Assembly: GCF_006912135.1 (NCBI RefSeq)
Contig: NZ_VIRS01000027.1
Span: forward strand, 33,395 to 97,394
Reading direction: 5' to 3'
From: Cryptosporangium phraense
Lineage (GTDB): Bacteria; Actinomycetota; Actinomycetes; Mycobacteriales; Cryptosporangiaceae
Length of the DNA stretch: 64,000 nucleotides
Shown: piece by piece, positions 16,086 to 24,297 of the stretch
How positions within the stretch are numbered: the stretch's first letter is position 1
Layout: every line of letters begins with the position of its first letter
Program-made: the position numbers and the translations under genes
Notes under the pieces: model-generated
Told to the model about the DNA's origin: nothing
What the model saw: only the letters and a program-made list of their open reading frames with translations
Databases searched by the model: none

Positions 16086-16214
16086 ATGAGCGGTAGCTAC
16101 CACCACGAGTACCACCGGTGCGACGACTGGGACTACAACGACGTCCGGCCTCGTCGCCGCCGGCTGCAGCGCAAGCGCCACAACGACTGCTGGGACTTCT
16201 ACCCCGGCCACTGA
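16086..16214 (+). CDS. Tyr/Asp-Arg/His-rich small peptide, copy 2, divergent (42 aa)
   Basis: A 42-residue protein that aligns end to end with copy 1 without gaps: MSGxY at the start, Cys12, RPRRR at 21-25, and HNDCWD at 32-37. The N-terminal half is more basic (YHHEYHRC) and it lacks Cys4, Cys20 and Cys41. Retention of length, ends and the HNDCWD box despite this divergence implies selection. The leader is GAGGAGGCTGAGCGAC before the ATG, nearly that of the other copies. Function unknown. Confidence 0.75.
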   Translation: MSGSYHHEYHRCDDWDYNDVRPRRRRLQRKRHNDCWDFYPGH

Positions 16215-16218
16215 GCCC

Positions 16219-16248
16219 GAGCGCCCGGAGCTTCCGCTCCGGGCGCTC
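16219..16248 (+). terminator. Terminator after peptide copy 2
   Basis: Perfect 13-base arms GAGCGCCCGGAGC and GCTCCGGGCGCTC around TTCC, five bases after the peptide stop and just before the convergent LLM gene. Confidence 0.85.
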
Positions 16249-16253
16249 TCTGC

Positions 16254-17270
16254 TCACGCCCGGGCCCGCACCGCCGGCGCGATCTCCGTACCCAGCCGCT
16301 CCAGCGACGCCTCCACGAGCTCACCCGGCAACCCGCCCCAGTCGACCAGCAACTGCACCCGATCGAATCCGACGACCTTGTGCAACTCGACGAGCTTCTC
16401 GGTGACCTGCTCCGACGTCCCGATCATCAGCGGACGCCCGGGCTCGCGGCCCTCGACGAAATCCCGCGGCGAGACCGTGTACCCGCCACCGCCGGGCTGC
16501 TTCGGCCGCAGGAAGTCGCGATAGTACGGATACGTCGACGCGGCCTCCTCCTCCGACGACGCCCCGAAGTAGTGCGCCGCCACGCCGACCTGGAGACCGC
16601 TCTGCCCCGCGCGGTCGCCGGCCGCCCGGTAGAGGTCGACCAGCCGGCGCAGGTGCTCCGGGTCACCCCCGAGATACCCCAGGATCAGCGGTAACCCGAG
16701 CACACCGGCCCGCGCGGCACTGGCCGGCGTCCCACCGGCCCCGATCCACATCGGGACGTCGGCCCGCGGCCCGACCGTGGCCCGCGACAGCGGTGGCCGG
16801 AACTCGCCGCGCCACGAAATCTCCCCCTGCTCCCGCAGCTGCAGCAGCAACCCGAGCTTCTCGGTGAACACCTCGTCGTAGCGCTCGATGTCGATCCCGA
16901 ACAGCGCGAACGGCTCCGGGTGCGCGCTCCGCCCGACCGTCATCTCGGCCCGACCGCCGCTGATCAAGTCCAGCGTCGCGAAGTCCTGGTAGACCCGCAC
17001 CGGGTCGAGCGCGCTCAGTACGGTCACCGCGCTGGTCAGCCGGATGTTCGACGTGCGCGCGGCCACCGCGGCCAGCACCGGCGCCGGCGACGACACGACG
17101 AAATCGCGGCTGTGGTGCTCACCGACCCCGAAGACGTCGAGGCCGAGCTCGTCGGCCCGGACGCCCAGCTCGATGATCTGGCGCATCCGGGAAGCCTCGG
17201 ACACCGACCGGCCGTCCACCGTCCGCGGCTGCCGATCCGACAGTGACGCGATCCCGATCTCGATGCTCAT
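16254..17270 (-). CDS. LLM-class flavin-dependent oxidoreductase
   Basis: A 338-residue bacterial-luciferase-like (TIM barrel) oxidoreductase of the FMN/F420 type. Evidence: LGLDVFGVGEHHSRDFVVSS, the segment TSAVTVLSALDPVRVYQDFA, DLISGGRAEMTVGRSAHPEP and MWIGAGGTPASAARAG. The ATG at 17270 has AAGGAG upstream. It is divergent from a TetR gene with paired operators between them, so it is probably a TetR-repressed detoxification or catabolic enzyme of unknown substrate. Confidence 0.88.
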   Translation of the reverse strand: MSIEIGIASLSDRQPRTVDGRSVSEASRMRQIIELGVRADELGLDVFGVGEHHSRDFVVSSPAPVLAAVAARTSNIRLTSAVTVLSALDPVRVYQDFATLDLISGGRAEMTVGRSAHPEPFALFGIDIERYDEVFTEKLGLLLQLREQGEISWRGEFRPPLSRATVGPRADVPMWIGAGGTPASAARAGVLGLPLILGYLGGDPEHLRRLVDLYRAAGDRAGQSGLQVGVAAHYFGASSEEEAASTYPYYRDFLRPKQPGGGGYTVSPRDFVEGREPGRPLMIGTSEQVTEKLVELHKVVGFDRVQLLVDWGGLPGELVEASLERLGTEIAPAVRARA

Positions 17271-17289
17271 CGTCCTGCTCCTTCGAAAG

Positions 17290-17331
17290 TGGAAGACATC
17301 TTCCATATCAACAACTGGAAGGTCGCTTCCA
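17290..17331. promoter_or_regulatory. Tandem TetR operators
   Basis: Two sites with perfect arms: TGGAAG-ACAT-CTTCCA (17290-17305) and TGGAAG-GTCG-CTTCCA (17316-17331), centres 26 bases apart, between the LLM gene and its TetR regulator. Confidence 0.8.
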
Positions 17332-17350
17332 TTTCGAGTTACGGTGAACC

Positions 17351-17974
17351 GTGCCACCGACGCGAGCGGACGCGGTCCGCAACCGGCAGCGAGTCCTCGA
17401 CGCCGCCGCCGAGGAGTTCCGGATCGCCGGGCTCGACGTCCCGATGAGCGAGGTGGCCCGGCGCGCGAACGTCGGCATCGCCACGCTGATCCGGAACTTC
17501 CCGGCCCGCGAGGACCTGGTCGCGGCCGTCTTCGGGCCGGCGATGACCGCCTACGCCGACCGGGCGGCGGCCGCGGCCGCGGATCCCGCTCCCTGGCCGG
17601 CGTTCTGCGACTTCATCCGGTACGTCTGCCGGATCCCGCAGGACGACCGGGGCTTCGGCCAGGTCCTGACGACGATGTTCCCCGGCGTCGAGGTGCTGGA
17701 GGCCGAGCGTCAGCGTGGGCTGCGCGAGTTCGTCCGGCTCGTCCGCCGGGCGAAGGCATCCGGCGCGCTGCGCGCCGACTTCTCCCCCCACGACCTTCCG
17801 CTGATCCTGCTGGCCAGCGGCGGGGTGGCCCGGCCGCTCGGACCGGCGGCCGACCGCCTGGTCGGCTACCTCCTGCAGTCGTTCTCGTCCATCAATACGG
17901 ACGCTCTGCCCGCGCTGCCGCCGGTCCGCGCGCTGTATGCGGCCCTCGAGGCCGGCTCCTCTATCTCCCGGTAG
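17351..17974 (+). CDS. TetR family regulator
   Basis: A 207-residue TetR protein with the HTH at about residues 10-55 (RQRVLDAAAEEFRIAGLDVP, then MSEVARRANVGIATLIRNF). The C-terminal domain (CDFIRYVCRIPQDDRGFGQV) resembles the SbtR-type TetR C-terminal domain. GTG start at 17351. Likely represses itself and the LLM oxidoreductase through the two palindromes in the intergenic region. Confidence 0.85.
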   Translation: MPPTRADAVRNRQRVLDAAAEEFRIAGLDVPMSEVARRANVGIATLIRNFPAREDLVAAVFGPAMTAYADRAAAAAADPAPWPAFCDFIRYVCRIPQDDRGFGQVLTTMFPGVEVLEAERQRGLREFVRLVRRAKASGALRADFSPHDLPLILLASGGVARPLGPAADRLVGYLLQSFSSINTDALPALPPVRALYAALEAGSSISR

Positions 17975-18033
17975 AGATGACGTTCCGCCGCCGGGACGAC
18001 GAGATCGACGACGGCCGTTCGTAACTTCGAGTC

Positions 18034-18318
18034 ATGAACGCATCCCTGCCGAAGAGCCAGAAAGCCGCTGCCGTCCTCGTCGTCGCCGGAGGGCTGGCGC
18101 TGACCGTGCTGGGCTGGTGGATCGTCGGTTTCGAGTACCGCGACGACCTGGGCCGGTTCGTCGACGTCACCTGGTGGCTGCACGGGGCCGTGCGGGCGCT
18201 CGGCCTGCTGGCGTTCGGCAAGGTCGGCTTCAAGATCGCGCTGGCCGTCGTCGGCGTGGTCGTAGCTGTCGGAGCGAAGCTCCGCTCGCGCCGCGGAGCG
18301 CGGGAACCTCAGGCCTGA
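18034..18318 (+). CDS. Two-helix membrane protein, unknown
   Basis: A 94-residue protein with two hydrophobic segments (AAAVLVVAGGLALTVLGWWIV and FKIALAVVGVVVAVGA) separated by a loop holding FEYRDDLGRF, and a basic tail. No family recognised. The last ten bases overlap the convergent TetR gene. Confidence 0.6.
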   Translation: MNASLPKSQKAAAVLVVAGGLALTVLGWWIVGFEYRDDLGRFVDVTWWLHGAVRALGLLAFGKVGFKIALAVVGVVVAVGAKLRSRRGAREPQA

Positions 18319-18887
18319 AGGAGGCTCCGGAACAGGTCCCGGAGCGGGCCCGCGAGCTCCTGCTCGGACGCGGACGTCAGGGGCTCGATGCCGGTCGACA
18401 GCCGGACGAGCAGCATGCCGAACGTCGCGCAGAGGGCCACCTCGGCCCGGAGCACGAGGTTCTCGTCGACCGGCCGGCCGGTCAGCCCGGCGAGCCGCTC
18501 GGCCTGACTGCGGAGCACGTCCCGACGGATGCGGTCGCCGCGCTCGTCGCCGGACGACCGGAGCAGCAACAGCAGCCGGTCGGTCGGCCGGTCGCCGATC
18601 GACGCGCCGGCCATCTGAGCCGCGATGAGGTCGGGGAGCTGCTCGAGAGTGGCGTTCTCGGGTATGGAGCGGGCCAGGTCGTCGGCGGTACCGACCAGGC
18701 ACTGCTCGAACAGGCCCTCTTTGCTCGTGAAATACCGGCTGATCAGCGCCACGTTGACGCCGGCCTCGTCGGCGATGTCCCGCACGGTCGTGGCGCTGTA
18801 GCCGTCGGTGGCGAACCGGCGACGAGCGGCCTCGAGCAGGCGCTGCCGGGTGCCGGCGGCGTCTCGGCGTCGGGCGGGTGCGCTCAT
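18309..18887 (-). CDS. TetR family regulator of MFS exporter
   Basis: A 192-residue TetR regulator with HTH TRQRLLEAARRRFATDGYSA, then TTVRDIADEAGVNVALISRY. The C-terminal domain has the pattern of the TetR_C family found with efflux pumps (LLRSSGDERGDRIRRDVLRS). Divergent from a 14-helix MFS exporter, with GTAAAC repeats between them, so it probably represses the pump until an exported drug binds it. Confidence 0.85.
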   Translation of the reverse strand: MSAPARRRDAAGTRQRLLEAARRRFATDGYSATTVRDIADEAGVNVALISRYFTSKEGLFEQCLVGTADDLARSIPENATLEQLPDLIAAQMAGASIGDRPTDRLLLLLRSSGDERGDRIRRDVLRSQAERLAGLTGRPVDENLVLRAEVALCATFGMLLVRLSTGIEPLTSASEQELAGPLRDLFRSLLQA

Positions 18888-18896
18888 GACGCCAGC

Positions 18897-18978
18897 GTAA
18901 ACATTCGCCGCAGTGATGTAAACGACTGTTGACTTGCCGCGGGCCCGGCCGATACTGAGGAAGTCAGCGTCTGTTTAC
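18897..18978. promoter_or_regulatory. GTAAAC repeats between TetR and MFS genes
   Basis: GTAAAC at 18897-18902, GTAAAC-GACT-GTTGAC at 18918-18933, and GTTTAC at 18973-18978. The middle pair forms a near-palindrome and the outer copies suggest further half-sites. Probable operator region for the TetR gene. Confidence 0.5.
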
Positions 18979-18997
18979 AACCGCTCCCGAGGACGTC

Positions 18998-20419
18998 ATG
19001 AAGAAATCGAACGGCTCCCTGCTGGTGCTGTACCTCTCGCTGGGTGGCCTGGCGTTCGCGGTGCTGCAGTCCCTGGTCGCCCCGGCGCTGTCGACGATCG
19101 CGACCGACCTCGACGCATCGACCGGCGACATCAGCTGGATCCTGACCGCGTACCTGCTCTCGGCCTCGGTGCTGACGCCGATCCTCGGCCGCCTCGGCGA
19201 CATGATCGGCAAGCGCAAGGTGCTGATTGCCGTGCTGGCCGTGCTCGCCGCGGGCACACTGCTGGCCGCGCTGGCCCCGAACCTGATCGTGCTGATCCTC
19301 GCGCGCGTGCTGCAGGGCGCGGCGGGCGCGATCCTGCCGCTCTCGATCGGCATCGTCCGGGACGAGCTGCCGCGGGAGCGGGTCAGCGTCACGGTCGGCC
19401 TGCTCTCGGCGATCTTCGGTATCGGCGCCGGCGTCGGCATCGTCGCGGCCGGGCCGATCGTCGAGAACCTGTCTTGGCACTGGCTGTTCTGGCTGCCGCT
19501 GGTGCTGGTCGTGGTCGCGTTGATCGGGGTCATCTTCGGGATGTCGGAGTCGCCGGTCCGCACGCCGGGCCGGCTCGACGTGCTTGGTGCGGCGATCCTG
19601 TCCGTGTCGCTGGTCGCGCTGCTGCTGGCGATCAGCAAGGGCGAGAGCTGGGGCTGGGCCGACGGGCTGACGCTCGGCACGGCCGGGCTCGGCGTCGTCG
19701 GGCTGATCGGGTTCGTGCTGGTCGAGCTGCGCACCGCCGAGCCGCTGATCGACATGCGGCTGATGCGGGTCCGGGGCGTGTGGGCCACCGACGTGGTCGC
19801 GATGGTGCTGGGCTTCGCGATGTTCGGCACGTTCGTCCTGGTGCCGACGCTGCTCGAGCTGCCGGCCGCCACCGGCTACGGCTTCGGCAAGTCCGTGTCG
19901 CAGGCCGGGCTGTTCCTGCTGCCGACCGTCATCATGATGGTGCTGTTCGGTCCGCTGGCCGGGCTGCTCGACCGCCGGTTCGGCCCGAAGGTGCCGATGT
20001 TCCTCGGGACGGTCGCCGTCGTCGGGGCGTTCGTGGTGCCCGCGGTGTCCCACGGCGAGATCTGGCTGGTGCTGATCTCCGGAGTCCTGACCGGGATCGG
20101 CATCGGGTTCGCGTTCGCCGCGATGTCCAACGCGATCATCGAGAGCGTCCCGGCCACCCAGACCGGCGAGGCGACGAGCGTCAACACGATCGCGCGGACG
20201 ATCGGGAGCAGCATCGGGACCGCGGTGATCGCGGCGGTCATCTCGTCGAACAGCACGCCGCAGGGGCTGCCGACCGACGACGCGTTCACGCTCGGATTCA
20301 CGCTCTGCGCGGGCGTGGCCGTGCTCGCGGTGCTGGCGTCGCTCCTGGTGCCGGCCGCGAAGCGGCGGCGGCAGGAGGCGCTGGCGCACGGTGTCGACGA
20401 CCTGGAATCGGTCGCCTGA
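18998..20419 (+). CDS. MFS drug exporter, DHA2 (14-helix) family
   Basis: A 473-residue major facilitator protein with about 14 hydrophobic segments. Typical DHA2 motifs are present: WILTAYLLSASVLTPILGRL, then GDMIGKRK (motif A), LARVLQGAAGAILPLSIGIV (motif B) and IFGIGAGVGIVAAGPI (motif C, antiporter). It should export drugs using the proton gradient. ATG at 18998; a TetR repressor is divergent. Confidence 0.9.
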   Translation: MKKSNGSLLVLYLSLGGLAFAVLQSLVAPALSTIATDLDASTGDISWILTAYLLSASVLTPILGRLGDMIGKRKVLIAVLAVLAAGTLLAALAPNLIVLILARVLQGAAGAILPLSIGIVRDELPRERVSVTVGLLSAIFGIGAGVGIVAAGPIVENLSWHWLFWLPLVLVVVALIGVIFGMSESPVRTPGRLDVLGAAILSVSLVALLLAISKGESWGWADGLTLGTAGLGVVGLIGFVLVELRTAEPLIDMRLMRVRGVWATDVVAMVLGFAMFGTFVLVPTLLELPAATGYGFGKSVSQAGLFLLPTVIMMVLFGPLAGLLDRRFGPKVPMFLGTVAVVGAFVVPAVSHGEIWLVLISGVLTGIGIGFAFAAMSNAIIESVPATQTGEATSVNTIARTIGSSIGTAVIAAVISSNSTPQGLPTDDAFTLGFTLCAGVAVLAVLASLLVPAAKRRRQEALAHGVDDLESVA

Positions 20420-20480
20420 TCGGTGCGCTGGAAAGCCCCATCGAGTGTGTTAACGGTCGCGCGAGGGTACTCGTGATGAT

Positions 20481-20693
20481 GTGAAAATCGTGCTGATCGT
20501 CGTGTTCGCGGCGCTGGCGGGGTTGGCGGTCTACCGCCTGATCGCCGGCGGCCGCGCGCGCCGGCGGGCGGAGTTCAGCGGCGATCCGGCCGAGGCCGAC
20601 TCGCTGCGGCCGTCCCGGCAGGTGTTCCGGGCCGTTCGCGCGGCCGAACACACGCAGGTTCGCTACGACGGGACGATCGGCCCGGATTCGTAG
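20481..20693 (+). CDS. Small protein with N-terminal membrane anchor
   Basis: A possible 70-residue protein from GTG at 20481: KIVLIVVFAALAGLAVYRLI anchors the N-terminus, then a charged tail. No family recognised. It overlaps the end of the LysR remnant by about 30 bases. Codon pattern fits, but the call rests on the hydrophobic start only. Confidence 0.4.
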   Translation: MKIVLIVVFAALAGLAVYRLIAGGRARRRAEFSGDPAEADSLRPSRQVFRAVRAAEHTQVRYDGTIGPDS

Positions 20694-21313
20694 AACCGGC
20701 GGAGGGCGGCGACGAGCTCGCTCCGGTCGTCGGCCCGAGTGGCCAGGACGGGCCGGGCCGTCCGGGGCTCGGCTGCCGTCCGGACGCGGATCGACGCGCC
20801 AGAACGCGTCCCAGATCGGGTCCAGGATCCGGGGCATCGGCTCGGTCTTGATGTCGTCGAGCGTGACCGTCTCCCGGCCGACGAGCCGGTGGTCGTCGGG
20901 TACCAGCAGGAGCCGCGGTTCGTCGTAGAGGACGGTGACGCGCAGCCCGTCGACAGGGAACGGCAGTCGCGCGACCAGCACGTCGACGCGGTGTTCGAGC
21001 AGCGTGTTCTGCGGGGCCTGCCAGTCGACGTGCAGCGTCCGGACGTCGGCCTCGGGGTGAAGGCGGCGGAGAGCGCGCACGGCGGGCGTCACGATGAGGT
21101 TGGCGGCGTAGCCGACCGTGATGCGGTTCAGGTCGGCGGCGACGCGGGTGCGCACGGCGGCACGCTCCATGGCGTCCAGAGCGGCGCGGGCGTGCGGGAG
21201 GAAGACCTCGCCGGCCGGGGTGAGGCGGGTGCCGTGCGGGGTGCGGTCGAGCAGGCGGGCCCCGACCTGCTGCTCGAGGCGGGTGATCTGGCGGCTGAGG
21301 GAAGCCGCGCGTC
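20663..21313 (-). pseudogene. LysR family regulator remnant
   Basis: Recognisable LysR parts on the minus strand are the end of the HTH (LSRQITRLEQQVGARLLDRT, then PHGTRLTPAGEVFLPHARAA) and the sensor domain (ITVGYAANLIVTPAVRALRR; DDIKTEPMPRILDPIWDAFW). The first about 25 HTH residues and the start are missing. A frameshift and a loss of roughly 60 residues occur after RVDPRPDG. The true C-terminus, RADDRSELVAALRRFYESGP, survives in another frame ending at TAG 20663-20665. Confidence 0.75.
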
Positions 21314-21994
21314 GGCGTTCTGCTGCCGGTTTCGTTCACCTCGACCCCTTCTCTGGACGCCCACCGGGCGGCCGTGGCGCGCCTGGAGAGCGCGGGGTAC
21401 CGCGCCGCCTGGGTGAACGAGGTGATCGGGAAAGACGCGTTGGTGCAGGTCGCGGTGTTGCTCGCGGCGACGCGGGAGATGGTGTTCGGGACCAGTATCG
21501 CGAACATCTGGGTGCGGCCGGCGCCCACGATGAGTGCCGGGGCGGCGCAGCTGGCGCAGGCGTATCCGGGGCGGTTCGTACTCGGGCTCGGGGTGGGGTA
21601 CCCGGAGCAGGCGGCGGCAGTGGGCCGGTCGTTCGGTTCGCCGGTGGTGACGATGCGGGCGTACCTGGAGGAGATGGACGTTCCGACCCAGCCGCCGGTG
21701 CCGTCGGTGGCGTACCCGAGGTTGATCGCGGCCAACGGGCCGCGGATGTTGGCGTTGGCCGGGGAGTCCGCGGACGGGGCGGTGCCTGCGGGCCAGTCGG
21801 CGGAGCGGACGGCGGCTGCCCGGGAGGCGCTGGGGGCGGGGAAGTTGCTGGTGGTGGGTACCGGCCCGGCGTTTGCGGCCGAGCATTTGGCGGCCGGCGC
21901 TGATCACGTCCTGGTGATGCTCGACCGAGGAATCGACTACGAAGAGGGCGTCGCCCAGTTCGAACGCCTAGCTCCAGAATTGACGGTTCTCTGA
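21299..21994 (+). pseudogene. LLM/F420 oxidoreductase remnant
   Basis: The open frame begins after a stop at 21296-21298 with KPRVGVLLPVSFTS, lacking any start; the first GTG (21374) is inside the fold. Later motifs are AGYRAAWVNEVIGKDALVQV, GTSIANIWVRPAPTMSAGAA and GRFVLGLGVGYPEQAAAVGR. After SADGAVPAGQSAERTAAARE about 50 residues of the usual C-terminal region are missing. It meets the divergent LysR remnant head to head, so one deletion probably removed both 5' ends and the shared promoter region. Confidence 0.7.
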
Positions 21995-22131
21995 GCCCGG
22001 GTGCATGGCGTCGAGCTGTTTGTCGCTGTCCGGCTCCCGTGAGCGAGGATGCCCGGCGCCTGACGTTTGTCATGGGTGGGTGGTGATCGTTGGGACCGGA
22101 AGTGCGGCGGGCCGGCTCATAGCTTCGGTAC

Positions 22132-23211
22132 ATGACCCGCGCCACCTTCACCACGCTGAGCTGCTGGGCCGTCGGCACGATCCTGTACCACCTCGGAGCC
22201 ACGGGACTCTTCCTCGCGATCCGCCGCGATCCGCACGCCCTCGCGCACGGCCAGGTCTGGCGCCTGATCTCTCCGGTGCTCGTGCAGCCCGATCCGTGGA
22301 GCGCGGTTGTCGTGCTCGCGGTCGGCGCGGCGATCGTCGGTACCGCGGCCGAGCGCGTGTTCGGCACCCCGCGCTGGATCCTGCTGTTCCTCGCCGGTGC
22401 CCTGGCCGGGCACACCGCGGGCGAGTTCTGGCAGCCCTACTCGAGCGGGATCTCGGTCGGGTTCGCCGGCCCGCTCGGCGGACTGGTCGCCTGGGTCCTA
22501 CTGACCCGCGTGCGCGGCCGGCGCTCCGCCCCGCGCCTGGCCCGCGTGCGCGGCCGGCGGTATAGCGCAGCGCCGCTGGTGATCGGCTCGATCGCGATCC
22601 TGGCCGGGGCGATCTGGCTCACGATCCGGACCGACATCCACGGCCCCGCGCTCCTGGCCGGCGTCGTCGTCGGGGCCGTGCTCGTCGGCACGAGCAGTAC
22701 GGTCCGCCAGTGGTCCCCACCGCCTGAACCCGGCCGACGTCCGGCGCCCCACCGTGAAGTGGGCGATGCTGGACGGATGCCGAGTGTGTACGACGAAGCC
22801 GGTGGTGACGCGGGCCTGCGTCGCCTGGCCGCGGCCTGGCACGAGCGTGTCCTGGCCGACGAGGTCGTGAGCCACGCGTTCAGTCACGGCTTCCATCCCG
22901 ACCACACCGAACGCCTGGCCGCGTACTGGGCCGAAGCGCTCGGTGGCCCGCCCCGCTACTCGCGGGACTACGGCGACGAGACGACCGTCGTCCGCATGCA
23001 CAGCGGGAACGGTCCGCACGAGGAGATGGACCGGAGGGCCATCGCCTGCTTCGACCAGGCGCTCACCGACGCGGGGTTCACCGGTCCGGTGCGCCGGACG
23101 CTGTACGACTACTTCGCCTGGGCCACCACGACGACGATGGCCCGGTACCCCGGATCGGCCGACGACGTGCCCGAGGGCCTGCCGATCCCGCGCTGGCCCC
23201 GGACGTCCTGA
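22132..23211 (+). CDS. Rhomboid-like membrane domain fused in frame to a truncated hemoglobin
   Basis: A 359-residue open frame. Residues 1-195 are a six-helix rhomboid-like domain (HGQVWRLISPVLVQ; LLFLAGALAGHTAGEFWQPY; HGPALLAGVVVGAVL). The usual GxSG serine position reads GFAG, so protease activity is unlikely. A 24-residue linker leads to a group II truncated hemoglobin (MPSVYDEAGGDAGLRRLAAA; VVRMHSGNGPHEEMDRRAIA; YDYFAWATTTTMARYPG). An internal ATG at 22777 could start the globin as a separate protein, but its ribosome site is weak and no stop separates the parts. Either one fusion gene or two in-frame genes. Confidence 0.7.
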   Translation: MTRATFTTLSCWAVGTILYHLGATGLFLAIRRDPHALAHGQVWRLISPVLVQPDPWSAVVVLAVGAAIVGTAAERVFGTPRWILLFLAGALAGHTAGEFWQPYSSGISVGFAGPLGGLVAWVLLTRVRGRRSAPRLARVRGRRYSAAPLVIGSIAILAGAIWLTIRTDIHGPALLAGVVVGAVLVGTSSTVRQWSPPPEPGRRPAPHREVGDAGRMPSVYDEAGGDAGLRRLAAAWHERVLADEVVSHAFSHGFHPDHTERLAAYWAEALGGPPRYSRDYGDETTVVRMHSGNGPHEEMDRRAIACFDQALTDAGFTGPVRRTLYDYFAWATTTTMARYPGSADDVPEGLPIPRWPRTS

Positions 23212-23222
23212 TCGACGCCCGG

Positions 23223-23657
23223 TCAGCCGATCTCCTCGGCCAGCGCGACGATGATCTCAGCCGGGCCGCGGACGTAGCCGAGCCGGTAGCTCGGCTCGAA
23301 TCGCGCGACCTCCCCGACCAGCTCGCCGCCGTGCGCCCGCAACCGCTCGACGGTGGCGTCGACGTCGTCCACCAGGAACATGACCTGCCGTAGCCCGAGC
23401 GTGTTCACGGCCTCCCGCGACCCGCCGACCGCGGCCGGCGCCCGGTACTTCGTCAGCTCCAGCCGGCTGTGCCCGTCCGGCGTCCGGACCATCGCGATGT
23501 CGGCCCGCACCCCGTCGAGCCCGCTGAGCCGGTCGACCGACGGACCCTCGACCGACGCCGTGCCCTCCAGCTCCATCCCGAGCTCGACGAAGAACGCGAC
23601 GGCCGAGTCCAGGTCGTCGACGACAACGGTGGCATGGTCCATCCGACGGATCGTCAC
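23223..23657 (-). CDS. VOC (glyoxalase-fold) family protein
   Basis: A 144-residue vicinal-oxygen-chelate protein with two beta-alpha-beta-beta-beta modules: MDHATVVVDDLDSAVAFFVE and LRQVMFLVDDVDATVERLRA. A metal-ligand pattern (His8, Glu near LELTKYRAP, Glu in AEIIVAL) is partly retained. GTG start. Possible epimerase, lyase or resistance protein; the substrate is unknown. Confidence 0.8.
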   Translation of the reverse strand: MTIRRMDHATVVVDDLDSAVAFFVELGMELEGTASVEGPSVDRLSGLDGVRADIAMVRTPDGHSRLELTKYRAPAAVGGSREAVNTLGLRQVMFLVDDVDATVERLRAHGGELVGEVARFEPSYRLGYVRGPAEIIVALAEEIG

Positions 23658-23726
23658 CCGGCGAGCCTAGGGGTCGATCGGCCCGAGCGCGGGAGTCCAT
23701 TGGCGACTGCGCCTACCGTCGAGCTC

Positions 23727-24233
23727 ATGGAGCGACTCGTCGGGGCAGCTGTCCGTCTTCGGGAGGCGTCCGCGCAGGACGTCGGGAGGTTGAGCGAGAT
23801 CCGGGCCACGCCGGACGTGTACGCACGCTGGCGCGGGGGCGCGGACCTCACCGCGGAGGTGGCCGCCGAGCTCGTCGACGACGACGTCGAGGTGCTCGCC
23901 ATCGAGTACGACGGACGGGTCGTGGGGGCGATCCAGTGGAGCGAGGAGTCCGATCCGGACTACCGCCACGCGAGCATCGACATCTACCTCGACCCCGCGG
24001 TCCACGGCCGAGGCCTGGGGGCCGACGCGGTCCGGACCCTGGCGCGCCACCTGATCGCCCGCGGCCACCACCGCCTGGTCATCGACCCGGCCGCCGACAA
24101 CGAGGCGGCGATCCGCTGCTACCGCAAGGTCGGGTTCCGGCCGGTCGGCGTCATGCGCCGCTACGAGCGCAACGCCGACGGCGTCTGGTGCGACGGCCTG
24201 CTCATGGACCTCCTGGCCGACGAGCTGACGTGA
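23727..24233 (+). CDS. GNAT acetyltransferase, AAC(6')-like
   Basis: A 168-residue GNAT protein. Acetyl-CoA motif: IDIYLDPAVHGRGLGADAVR. The C-terminal part, YRKVGFRPVGVMRRYERNAD then GVWCDGLLMDLLADEL, resembles AAC(6')-Ib-type aminoglycoside acetyltransferases and their environmental relatives. Whether aminoglycosides are the true substrate cannot be told. ATG at 23727 chosen because it precedes the first conserved strand (VRLREAS). Confidence 0.75.
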   Translation: MERLVGAAVRLREASAQDVGRLSEIRATPDVYARWRGGADLTAEVAAELVDDDVEVLAIEYDGRVVGAIQWSEESDPDYRHASIDIYLDPAVHGRGLGADAVRTLARHLIARGHHRLVIDPAADNEAAIRCYRKVGFRPVGVMRRYERNADGVWCDGLLMDLLADELT

Positions 24234-24248
24234 ACGACATTGCCAACC

Positions 24249-24284
24249 GGAGAGGTCTCCGCTAACTTAAGTGGAGAGCTCTCC
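24249..24284. promoter_or_regulatory. Two GGAGA-TCTCC palindromes upstream of AKR gene
   Basis: GGAGA-GG-TCTCC (24249-24260) and GGAGAGCTCTCC (24273-24284), centres 24 bases apart and separated by CTAACTTAAGT. The second ends 13 bases before the ATG and includes part of the ribosome site region. No regulator gene is adjacent. Confidence 0.6.
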
Positions 24285-24297
24285 GGAAGGATGGACG

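Noticed and set aside
18884..20389. About 500-codon frame antisense to the MFS exporter
   Set aside because: Highly repetitive Arg/Asp/His/Gln composition from reading hydrophobic codons on the wrong strand.
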